Of a stretch of DNA of 64,000 nucleotides, positions 57,611 through 64,000 are shown piece after piece. Position 1 is the stretch's first letter. Every line of letters begins with the position of its first letter. This stretch comes from Bin87 sp965116565 (lineage in GTDB: Bacteria; Chloroflexota; Dehalococcoidia; Lucifugimonadales; UBA3495): positions 3,534,001 to 3,598,000 of the forward strand of contig OZ220699.1 in assembly GCA_965116565.1 (NCBI GenBank), in the 5' to 3' direction. The translations under genes and the position numbers were made by a program. Under the pieces are notes generated by a model. It saw nothing but the letters and a program-made list of their open reading frames with translations. It had not been told where the DNA came from and made no database searches.

Positions 57611-57667
57611 AAAGCCCCTCTCCCTTTTGAGGAGAGGGGCATCCTTCGACAGGCTCAGGATGAGCGG
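57611..57667. repeat. Two adjacent dispersed palindromes
   Basis: A hairpin AGCCCCTCTCCCTTTTGAGG with AGAGGGGC (57611-57640), then ATCCTTCGACAGGCTCAGGA with TGAGCGG (57640-57667), as at 63232. Between two minus-strand genes. Confidence 0.7.
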
Positions 57668-57714
57668 CCGGGTGCGGCCAAGTTCACCATGAGCGGAACC
57701 CGTCTGGCGTGGGG

Positions 57715-58701
57715 TTAGCCGTTGGGGGTGAGGGCGAGGGAGCGGATTTCGCCGAACTCCTTCTGGAGCTTGTCCCAGTTTTCGCCGCCGTCGCTGCTGA
57801 CGTACACGTAGCCGTAAATGCTGGCGGCGACCATGACGTCGTCGACGTGGGGGCTGGCGGCGAACCAGTAGACGACGGAGTTGGGCGTCTGGGACAGTTC
57901 GGGTTCATCCCACGAGCCGCCGGCGTCCTGGGTGCGCCGGATGGTGCCGGTGACGCCGGGGATGGAATCGCCGTTGCCCACGAACATGGTGCTGGCGTCG
58001 CCGGGCTTGATGACCATGCCGCGGCAGTAGGAGCGGATATCGGCCTCGTGGAAGCGGGGGAACTCGTGGAGCTCCCAGCTCTCGCCCTCGTCGTTGCTGG
58101 TGGAGATGCCGAAGGGAGTGGTGCAGTAGATGGCGGCGTCGGGGCCGGGCTTGAGGGCCATGCCGTGGATGTCGCCGTGGAATGGGTCGGGGCCCAGGTC
58201 GGGCAGGCGGGTCCAGTTGTCGCCGCCGTCGAGGCTGCGGTACACGCCGTCGACCTCGATGCCGGCCCAGACGGTGCGGGTGTCGCGCGGGTCAACGATG
58301 ATATTGGTGGTGCGCGGAATGCCGATGGGGCAGGGCATGCGGACCCCGAGGTCGAGGGCCTCCCAGGACTGGCCGCCGTCGCGGGAGCGGAAGGCGTTGG
58401 GTCGGGTGCCGACGAACACGGTATCGGAGTCCTCGGGGTCCACGCCGACGGACCAGATCTGCAGGTCGTCCATGGGGGACTCGATGTACTGCCAGGTGAA
58501 GCCGTTGTCGTTGGAGCGGAAGAGTCCGCCGTCGGAGCCGGCGTAGATGCGGTTCTTGTGGTTGGGGTCGACGGCCAGGGCGCGGATGTTGCACTCGCTG
58601 GGCAGCGGGTCGCGGATGCGGTTCCAGGATTCGCCGCCGTCGGGGCTTACGGAGAGCCCACCGCCGACGGTGCCGACGCTGATGGTGTAGTTTCCAGCCA
58701 T
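57715..58701 (-). CDS. Asp-box (BNR-type) beta-propeller protein
   Basis: A 328-residue protein with GGAGG before its start. It contains seven Asp boxes (SxDxGxxW), for example SPDGGESWNRI, SNDNGFTWQYI, SRDGGQSWEAL, SLDGGDNWTRL and SSDGGENWDKL, spaced about 45 residues apart, as in seven-bladed sialidase or VPS10-like propellers. No signal peptide is seen and the catalytic residues of sialidases are not evident, so it is likely a binding or assembly protein. Often annotated as exo-alpha-sialidase or glycosyl hydrolase. Confidence 0.8.
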   Translation of the reverse strand: MAGNYTISVGTVGGGLSVSPDGGESWNRIRDPLPSECNIRALAVDPNHKNRIYAGSDGGLFRSNDNGFTWQYIESPMDDLQIWSVGVDPEDSDTVFVGTRPNAFRSRDGGQSWEALDLGVRMPCPIGIPRTTNIIVDPRDTRTVWAGIEVDGVYRSLDGGDNWTRLPDLGPDPFHGDIHGMALKPGPDAAIYCTTPFGISTSNDEGESWELHEFPRFHEADIRSYCRGMVIKPGDASTMFVGNGDSIPGVTGTIRRTQDAGGSWDEPELSQTPNSVVYWFAASPHVDDVMVAASIYGYVYVSSDGGENWDKLQKEFGEIRSLALTPNG

Positions 58702-58798
58702 GATTACCTCCTACGATGGATGCAATGCGTAACGCGGGATGCCGGATGGACGGCGGTAAGGGTCGCCGCCGGGGGCATGATAGCACAGGGGCAACCGG

Positions 58799-59005
58799 TC
58801 ATACCGCTATCACCATGGTTTCGAAACGTTCTTCGGGCACTGGTCGGCCATCCTCTTCGAGGACGGCGATGCACTGTTCGATGGCTTCCTTGATGTTGGC
58901 GATGGCGTCCTGCCTGGTTTCGCCCTGGCTGACGCAGCCGGGCAGGCTGGGGCATTCGGCAACCCAATAGCCGTCTTCGCCGGGATAGATCACTACCTGA
59001 CGCAT
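58799..59005 (-). CDS. HicB-family antitoxin
   Basis: A 68-residue protein with GGAGGG before the ATG at 59005. VVIYPGEDGYWVAECPSLPG and CVSQGETRQDAIANIKEAIE are the complete short HicB fold without DNA-binding domain. It is 2 nt after another HicB-like gene and no HicA is adjacent. It is a close paralogue of the HicB at 61176, which does have a HicA partner. Confidence 0.85.
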   Translation of the reverse strand: MRQVVIYPGEDGYWVAECPSLPGCVSQGETRQDAIANIKEAIEQCIAVLEEDGRPVPEERFETMVIAV

Positions 59006-59007
59006 CG

Positions 59008-59202
59008 TTAATCCCTCCGAACACCATAGCGACGTTCGACTTCCGCTTCGGGCGCGCTCTCGAAAGATAACTCCAACGCCCCTTTCAGGTTGTCGCGGGC
59101 TTCCGTAACGGAATATCCCTGGCTGGCGAGATCCAGTTCGGGGCGGAGGGCAACGCACATATCGTCCTCACGTTCGATGATCACGGTGAGTTGTCGGACC
59201 AT
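59008..59202 (-). CDS. HicB-like small protein
   Basis: A 64-residue protein with GGAGG upstream. LTVIIEREDDMCVALRPELD and GYSVTEARDNLKGALELSFE follow the HicB strand-helix pattern, with a different active-surface sequence from the neighbour. It overlaps no toxin gene. With its neighbour it makes two antitoxin-like genes in a row. Confidence 0.7.
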   Translation of the reverse strand: MVRQLTVIIEREDDMCVALRPELDLASQGYSVTEARDNLKGALELSFESAPEAEVERRYGVRRD

Positions 59203-59789
59203 GCGGCCTCCAATTGGTGGTTGGTCGGGGATAGTTTATCGTGGTTTCGGGGCTTTGCTCCTTTGGGATTTGCGGTTGGCGAGAGGCAGGATCTGCGCAT
59301 CGTTGTCAGCGTACGGCCGGGTTGGGTACGCAACTATTTGACCTACTTTTCCGTGTACTCAGTGCGCTGTAGTGAGCACCTGCGCGCGGGCTCGGACAGT
59401 CCCGGGGACACCAGTGGGGCGAATGCCGTTGAGGAGTCAGGTCTTTGAGCGGCGGTTGCCACCTGGGCCGGTTGCGATTTTTACTGACGGGGTTGGCCGT
59501 CGATGCTTGGGTCCTGCCTCTCTTTTAATGGAGATGAAACGTACGTTTTGCCTAGACGATATTAGGATAAACGGGTTGGCGCGTTGGGGGCAATGGTGGC
59601 GGTGTCAGTGGGTTTTTGGGATTTGCGGGGGGTGGGGTGATGGCTGAACGGGATTTCGGCGGAACGCCACTTTGGACTGGTGCCTCTGGGCGGCGAGCAA
59701 GTAATTCACATGGATGCAGAGGATAAACAGGATTCGCAGGATTTTGGACATACTGGCCAGGGTGGGGTCCTGCGCTGTCAGGGACGGAT
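59203..59789. other. Gene-poor stretch with a G/T-rich tract
   Basis: No supportable gene in 587 nt. Positions 59575-59645 are a G/T-rich run like those at 14477 and 25440. Positions 59708-59745 read ACATGGATGCAGAGGATAAA then CAGGATTCGCAGGATTTT, a phrase that looks like a dispersed repeat, but no second copy was found here. Confidence 0.4.
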
Positions 59790-60788
59790 CTATGCTGCGA
59801 CTATATTCCCAAGGTTATCGGAATACAATTCCGCATGGTTCTTGCAGTGCTCTCGAACTTGGTGAACCCACCGTTCGTACCAATACCAAGTGCTCCCTAC
59901 TTCTACGCCGTAACCTCGACCGGGGTTTTTCCCATCCAGTTGCTTCCATAGTTGCGTATGGAGGTGCATACTGAAGCGAACATACCCCTCACTCTGCATG
60001 AGAGCGACTATCTGGCCAGGCAAATACTTAGTGCGCTCAACCTCTTTCAGGAACACCTGCTGATATTGGTCAACTACCGTGTTTGCGAGGTCGGAGTTTA
60101 GCGGCACGAATTCGATTACTGTATCCGCTTGGGCAGGTTTGTTCGCCGTGTAAGGAACAAACAGGAATCTCCGTCGGAAATAGGGGGATTGGATATCGTG
60201 TTCCGACAAGTCAGCGTCGAAATCTTGCACATACTTGGCTACGCTGGACGCGATAGGCACTACGGATTCTTCGGGTATAACCCCGGTCAGATCCCGGAAT
60301 TGCAGTGTAAATGCAACTTCCTTATCAAGGGAGTATTTGGGATCAAAGAGGTCACAGATATATCGTTCGTAGTTGAGGCAACAAGCCAAGTATCGACTTG
60401 ATAGGCGTTGATCCACACCTGCAGATCCGTGATGTTCTATCTCGTGGCGTAATCCAATCAAAAACCTCAGATTGAGCTTGGTTGGACCGTCCAAAGGACA
60501 CGCGTCGTCGTTAAGACATCGCTCTAATTCCCAGTATTTGAACGTTCCTGACCTTGTGCGATCAAACCTACGCCTTTTCGGACCGGGACGGTAATAACGG
60601 TATTCAATACCTTGTCCCCGGTAATACGCGTGCAAAAGATATGTCCACGCGATGTTCATCAACACGATGAAAGTTTCGGTTTTGAATTTCGTGAGGGGAT
60701 TGTTATAAGTCTGCACGGCATTCAGTGCAGCTTCTCTCGATTTCTCCAGCAATTCGGTTTTTATTGACCGACTCCTTTTCGCTGCCAT
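59790..60788 (-). CDS. DUF3644 family protein
   Basis: A 332-residue protein; the start at 60788 gives MAAKRSRSIKTELLEKSREA. The pattern AVQTYNNPLTKFKTETFIVL with NIAWTYLLHAYY and the block FLIGLRHEIEHHGS are DUF3644. RHEIEH fits the RxxxxH HEPN ribonuclease motif, so RNA cleavage is plausible. The gene is AT-rich compared with its neighbours and borders HicB genes and a G/T tract, typical of a mobile or defence island. DUF3644 proteins are often found beside restriction or defence genes. Confidence 0.75.
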   Translation of the reverse strand: MAAKRSRSIKTELLEKSREAALNAVQTYNNPLTKFKTETFIVLMNIAWTYLLHAYYRGQGIEYRYYRPGPKRRRFDRTRSGTFKYWELERCLNDDACPLDGPTKLNLRFLIGLRHEIEHHGSAGVDQRLSSRYLACCLNYERYICDLFDPKYSLDKEVAFTLQFRDLTGVIPEESVVPIASSVAKYVQDFDADLSEHDIQSPYFRRRFLFVPYTANKPAQADTVIEFVPLNSDLANTVVDQYQQVFLKEVERTKYLPGQIVALMQSEGYVRFSMHLHTQLWKQLDGKNPGRGYGVEVGSTWYWYERWVHQVREHCKNHAELYSDNLGNIVAA

Positions 60789-60954
60789 TCCGAGCCCCGA
60801 CCTCAAAAAATAATAATGGATGCTATGTTCGTATATGCCACCAATCTTGTCAAGGGTGCTGATACACAAGCACATTAGCGTGGAAGGATGCCCGTGCGCG
60901 TGAGTTTGGTATCAGGCAAAATCCGACGTTCGGGGAGTTTCAAAGGGCCGGGAT

Positions 60955-61176
60955 TCATAGGGTGGAACAGAACTCGGCGACGGTCAGGCCAGCATCCCGA
61001 ATCAGGCTGCGCAAAGTGCCTTTGGATACCTCTCTATGATCTGGTACTGAGAGAGTCGCTAATTCTCCCGGCTTCGCCATGATGATGTGGCTGCCTCGTT
61101 GGCGGGCTACAGACCAACCGAGACGTTCGAAATTGCGGACGGTTTCCCGTCCGCTCAAGACAGGCAGCGGGGGCAT
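60955..61176 (-). CDS. HicA-family toxin
   Basis: A 73-residue double-stranded-RNA-binding-like RNase toxin. PVLSGRETVRNFERLGWSVA is the HicA opening and RQRGSHIIMAKPG includes the catalytic His. It ends LIRDAGLTVAEFCSTL. The ATG shares its A with the HicB stop (TAATG), so the antitoxin is made first. The pair is intact. Confidence 0.88.
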   Translation of the reverse strand: MPPLPVLSGRETVRNFERLGWSVARQRGSHIIMAKPGELATLSVPDHREVSKGTLRSLIRDAGLTVAEFCSTL

Positions 61177-61382
61177 TACAGGGCGACTTCGACCTGTCGG
61201 GTTTCGACGGTTAGAGGCAAGCCCCGTTCCGCTCGGACTTCGATGCAGAGGGCAATGGCTTCGCGGATGTTGTCCAAAGCTTGATCTTTTGTATCGCCTT
61301 GGCTGACGCATCCGGGAATTGATGGGCATTCAACAATCCACACGCCGTCTTCGTCTCGGTCGATGGTCACCATGAGTTTCAT
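61176..61382 (-). CDS. HicB-family antitoxin
   Basis: A 68-residue protein: MVTIDRDEDGVWIVECPSIP and GCVSQGDTKDQALDNIREAI are the HicB fold without a DNA-binding extension. It is translated before, and coupled to, its HicA toxin. It is paralogous to the orphan HicB at 58799. Confidence 0.88.
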   Translation of the reverse strand: MKLMVTIDRDEDGVWIVECPSIPGCVSQGDTKDQALDNIREAIALCIEVRAERGLPLTVETRQVEVAL

Positions 61383-61399
61383 TGGTCAATCCTCCAGGC

Positions 61400-61440
61400 C
61401 AACACCCTCACCCTAGCCCTCTCCAATCGAGGGAGAGAGG
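61400..61440. repeat. Dispersed repeat (CCCTCACCCTAGCCCTCTCC family)
   Basis: CACCCTCACCCTAGCCCTCT with a GAGGGAGAGAGG closing arm; related copies at 30164 and 33997. Confidence 0.65.
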
Positions 61441-61444
61441 ATGA

Positions 61445-63055
61445 CTATCCCTCAAAGGGTGTGGGCATCATGGTTACGGGGACTTCGATGAGGGCGGGGG
61501 CGTCGGCTGCTATGGCGTCTTTGAGGGCTGATTCGAGGGCTTCGGGGCCTTCGGCGCGGATGCCCTTTACTCCGTAGGCCTCGGCGAGTTTGACGAAGTC
61601 GGGATTGTGGAGTTCGGCGCCGACCACGCGGCCGTCAAAGCGGTTGACCTGGTCGCGCAGGACGTTGCCGTAGGCGTTGTCGTTGAACACCACCGCGATG
61701 GCGTTGATGCCGTGCTGCACCGCCGTGGCCAGCTCCTGCGAGTTGAACAGGAAGCCGCCGTCGCCGCACAGGGCCACCACCGGCCGGTCGGGCTGGGCCA
61801 CCTTGGCGCCCAGCGCGGTGGGCCAGGCGTACCCCAGGTTGCCGGAGTAGCTGGACGTGATGAAGGTGCGCGGCTCATAGGTGGGCCAGAAGGCGCGGGC
61901 GTAGTAGCCGAGCTGGGTCATGCCGGACACCAGGATGCCGTCCTCGGGCACGGCGGAACGGACGGCGGCCAGCAGCGACTCCTGGGGCTCGGGAGTCAGC
62001 GCGGTGTCCCGGCGGCGCTTACGGAGGGCGACCACCTCGTCGGCCACGGACGGGCGGGAGCCGGGGGCGATGGACTCGGCGAGCTTGGCGTCCACCTGCT
62101 CCATGACGGTACGGGCGTCGCCGGCAACGCCGTAGGTGTTCTCGTAGTTGCGGCCCAGTTCCTCGGGGTCGATGTCGATCTGGACGACGCGCTGTCCGCC
62201 CAGCCACGCGGGGAAGGCGAGGCGGGTGCCGACTGCGAGGATGACGTCGAAGTTGGGCTCGGTCTTTGCCACGGGGTCGTTGCGCAGGCGCAGCGCGCCC
62301 AGGGCCAGCGGGTGCCGGTCGTCGATGGCGCCCTTGCCCTCGGCGGTGGTGATGACGGGAGCCTGCAAGCGCTCGGCGAGGCGCACGAGGGGCTGCGATC
62401 CCTCGGATGAGATGACGCCGCCGCCGGCCCAGATCAGCGGACGCTGGGCGCCGGCAAGGATGCTGGCGGCCTCGGCGACCTGTTCGTCGGAGGCGGCGGG
62501 ACGGGCGTATCCCTCGGATTCGATGAGCGTCACCTCGCCCGGGTCGGCCATGGTTTCCGGCGGCATCTCGACCTCGACGGGACGGGGCCGGCCGGTCTTG
62601 AGCTGACGGAAAGCCTCGTGGACGGCCTCGGGGGCCTCCTCGGTGGCCATGATGCGGCGGACGTACTTGGTAACGGGCCGGATGGTGTCCTGCTGGTCGT
62701 TGACCTCGTGGAGCATGCCGCGGTCCACGCCGATGAGGTCGCGCTCGATCTGGCCGCAGACGACGAGGACGGGCGACGAGGCGGAGTAGGCGGTGCTGAG
62801 GCCGGCGGAGGCGTTGAGCAGGCCGGGTCCGGGGACCATGAGGGCGGTGCCGACCTCGCCGCTGGCGCGGGCGTAGCCGTCGGCCATGTAGGTGGTGGCC
62901 TGTTCGTGGCGGGTGGTGATGAACCGGATGCCGGGGACGTCGTTGAGGGCGTCGAGGGCGTGGTAGAGCTGAACGCCGGGGAGTCCGAAAATCACGCGAA
63001 CGCCTTCGAGGTACAACGAGCGCATCAGGGCCTGGCCGCCGGTCATCGTGGGCAT
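61445..63055 (-). CDS. Thiamine-diphosphate enzyme (acetolactate synthase-like)
   Basis: A 536-residue protein from the ATG at 63055. GGQALMRSLYLEGVRVIFGL opens the Pyr domain, TRHEQATTYMADGYAR holds the conserved Glu that activates thiamine diphosphate, and the binding motif GDGGFLFNSQELATAVQHG ends at FNDNAYGNV (the NN of GDG-x26-NN). Family members are acetolactate synthase large subunits, glyoxylate carboligase, benzoylformate decarboxylase and similar; the exact reaction is not determined. No ilvN follows, so a catabolic or stand-alone member is more likely than branched-chain biosynthesis. Confidence 0.87.
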   Translation of the reverse strand: MPTMTGGQALMRSLYLEGVRVIFGLPGVQLYHALDALNDVPGIRFITTRHEQATTYMADGYARASGEVGTALMVPGPGLLNASAGLSTAYSASSPVLVVCGQIERDLIGVDRGMLHEVNDQQDTIRPVTKYVRRIMATEEAPEAVHEAFRQLKTGRPRPVEVEMPPETMADPGEVTLIESEGYARPAASDEQVAEAASILAGAQRPLIWAGGGVISSEGSQPLVRLAERLQAPVITTAEGKGAIDDRHPLALGALRLRNDPVAKTEPNFDVILAVGTRLAFPAWLGGQRVVQIDIDPEELGRNYENTYGVAGDARTVMEQVDAKLAESIAPGSRPSVADEVVALRKRRRDTALTPEPQESLLAAVRSAVPEDGILVSGMTQLGYYARAFWPTYEPRTFITSSYSGNLGYAWPTALGAKVAQPDRPVVALCGDGGFLFNSQELATAVQHGINAIAVVFNDNAYGNVLRDQVNRFDGRVVGAELHNPDFVKLAEAYGVKGIRAEGPEALESALKDAIAADAPALIEVPVTMMPTPFEG

Positions 63056-63186
63056 AACAACACCTTCCTGGGTAGTTTTCTGTGGTTTGGCTTCTGCCGG
63101 TTGGCAGGGCAACCTACGATAGCATACGGTGTCGGGACTGTCATTTTGGGGGTTCGGTTTTTGCGTGGATGGGCAGGATGTGAATA

Positions 63187-63259
63187 GGGCGGGTTTGAAA
63201 CCCGCCCCTAACGGTTGCTGGCAGTACGCTCATCCTTCGACAGGCTCAGGATGAGCGGT
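63187..63259. repeat. Two adjacent dispersed palindromes
   Basis: GGGCGGGTTTGAAACCCGCC with CCTA (63187-63210), then ATCCTTCGACAGGCTCAGGA with TGAGCGG (63232-63259). The same two families occur at 21423, 30236, 11850 and 57640. Confidence 0.75.
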
Positions 63260-63294
63260 GTGGGATGATCAGGGATGAAAGGGAGTCTAGCGCC

Positions 63295-63615
63295 TTACGC
63301 TCCGGGCGGGCGGTAAGTGACGGTCCTGTTGACCGCGGCGTCGATTTCCTCGGGGGTGATGAGTTGCACCGTGCTGATGCTGAGGGCGCCGCCGGCGGTG
63401 ATGACGAGAGAGACGGCCGCCGCCGTGGTGGCGTCGGGGAGGTCGAATACCATGTAGAGGTCCGCGCCGCCGAACGCGTAGTAGAACGACTCCAGCGTGC
63501 CGCCCTGCTCTTTGGCCAGATCGTCGAACACCTGACGGCGAGAGGTGCCGCCCTCTCTCAACAATCCCTGCATTCCTGATGCCGTGTAGTTCGCCTGGTA
63601 CAGATACTTGGGCAT
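63295..63615 (-). CDS. GYD domain protein
   Basis: A 106-residue dimeric alpha/beta-barrel-type protein. KYLYQANYTASGMQGLLREG, RRQVFDDLAKEQGGTLESFY and YAFGGADLYMVFDLPD are the GYD signature. Its ribosome site is GGAGA. The family is common in Actinobacteria, archaea and Chloroflexota and has no defined reaction. It lies upstream of the thiamine-diphosphate gene, 240 nt apart, with repeats between. Confidence 0.88.
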   Translation of the reverse strand: MPKYLYQANYTASGMQGLLREGGTSRRQVFDDLAKEQGGTLESFYYAFGGADLYMVFDLPDATTAAAVSLVITAGGALSISTVQLITPEEIDAAVNRTVTYRPPGA

Positions 63616-63823
63616 GTTGCTGTCTCCAAAATTATTGTGTTTCCGTCGGGGTATTTGCCGTGTGCCGGGCTTGACGGATTGGCCCGGACGCCAAGCGGGT
63701 GTGCGCTTCAGCCGGTTGGCGCCACCAATCCTAACCTTACCTCATTAATGGTTGACAGGACAGGAATGGGGCATATTGCCGGAGATCTTGTTCACGTGCC
63801 GACAACGGCGTTGAGGATGAACC

Positions 63824-64000
63824 TTAATCGGTTTGACCGCCGCGGCGCAGTCGGCAACCTGCGGCAATGCCGGCCACGATAAACAAGACGTGTATGAACG
63901 GCGCCACCACCTGGTAAACGGGTGAGATCACGGGCAGGCGTCCCCCGATGGCAAAGTATTGCAGCCAGCCCCAGACAAAACCGAAGGCGAGCAGGACCGA
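63824..64000 (-). CDS. Membrane protein, C-terminal end (partial)
   Basis: An uninterrupted minus-strand frame enters from the right edge of the window and stops at 63824-63826, so only the last 58 residues are visible. They form two hydrophobic segments, LLAFGFVWGWLQYFAIGG and APFIHVLFIVAGIAAG, with a basic end RLRRGG. This is the end of a polytopic membrane protein, family not identifiable. Confidence 0.55.
   Translation of the reverse strand, partial: SVLLAFGFVWGWLQYFAIGGRLPVISPVYQVVAPFIHVLFIVAGIAAGCRLRRGGQTD

Noticed and set aside
61445..63055. Branched-chain amino acid biosynthesis locus (ilvB)
   Set aside because: No regulatory subunit or other ilv gene is adjacent, so the thiamine-diphosphate enzyme is left without a specific pathway.

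Overview
The window reads as a high-GC bacterial chromosome segment, most likely from an uncultured Chloroflexota (SAR202/Dehalococcoidia-like) lineage. This is inferred from gene content, not from a marker-gene tree: proline/threonine-rich anchored proteins, many Uma2 proteins, an AAA/R3H SpoIIIAA-like ATPase, a DUF1385 protein, molybdenum hydroxylase subunits, F420-type luciferase-like enzymes and abundant dispersed palindromes. Genes are dense on both strands, with short operons and frequent 1-23 nt overlaps. Promoters of the TTGAnn-17/18-TATAAT type are recognisable ahead of several units.

Layout. 0-12 kb: end of rho; a Uma2 protein; a response regulator/histidine kinase pair; a PT-rich Ig-like protein; pdxS-pdxT (vitamin B6); an AAA/R3H ATPase; tmk; then a tight three-gene unit (beta-propeller lipoprotein, LppX/LprG-like lipoprotein, 14-helix-type MFS exporter). 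12-17.5 kb: an aldo/keto reductase and a run of small, mostly minus-strand accessory genes, including a RelE/RHH toxin-antitoxin pair, an RHH protein with a palindromic operator, and a broken duplicate of a dehydrogenase gene. 17.6-21.4 kb: hydroxyacid dehydrogenase, metallo-beta-lactamase-fold hydrolase, NhaA, ABM-like protein. 21.4-25.3 kb: a minus-strand cluster with two MaoC-like proteins, a PaREP1/HEPN-like protein, a SelW-like selenoprotein with an in-frame UGA, a pentapeptide-repeat protein, a membrane coiled-coil protein and a DRTGG P-loop protein. 25.9-27.7 kb: AT-richer accessory genes and an antitoxin/PIN toxin pair. 27.7-31.5 kb: ribosomal proteins L21, L27 and L31, DUF1385 and others. 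31.5-36.1 kb: hydrolase, two MFS transporters, a VOC protein.

36.1-38.7 kb is a degenerating HicAB locus in which a second HicB domain is fused in frame to a GNAT acetyltransferase, followed by a stand-alone GNAT paralogue and a deleted Uma2 gene. 38.8-43.1 kb encodes a three-subunit molybdenum hydroxylase whose large subunit is separated from the other two by two terminators. 43.2-46.3 kb holds a GIY-YIG/RAMA protein, tandem GNATs, a palindromic mobile-like repeat and a HEPN protein with an unknown partner. 46.3-50.7 kb: cytochrome c, MoaD-like, NUDIX, GNAT and two tandem CDF metal exporters. 50.7-64 kb: more Uma2 genes, a Gfo/Idh/MocA oxidoreductase, a frameshifted aldo/keto reductase, an LLM-class oxidoreductase, hydrolases, an Asp-box beta-propeller, HicB/HicA genes, a DUF3644 protein, a thiamine-diphosphate enzyme, a GYD protein and the end of a membrane protein.

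The core metabolic genes are ordinary. The interest lies in the selenoprotein operon, the HicB-GNAT fusion, the lipoprotein/MFS unit, the HEPN and GIY-YIG loci, and at least four families of dispersed palindromic repeats between genes. No rRNA, tRNA or CRISPR array was recognised, and no selenocysteine-machinery gene (selA, selB, selC, selD) was seen here.
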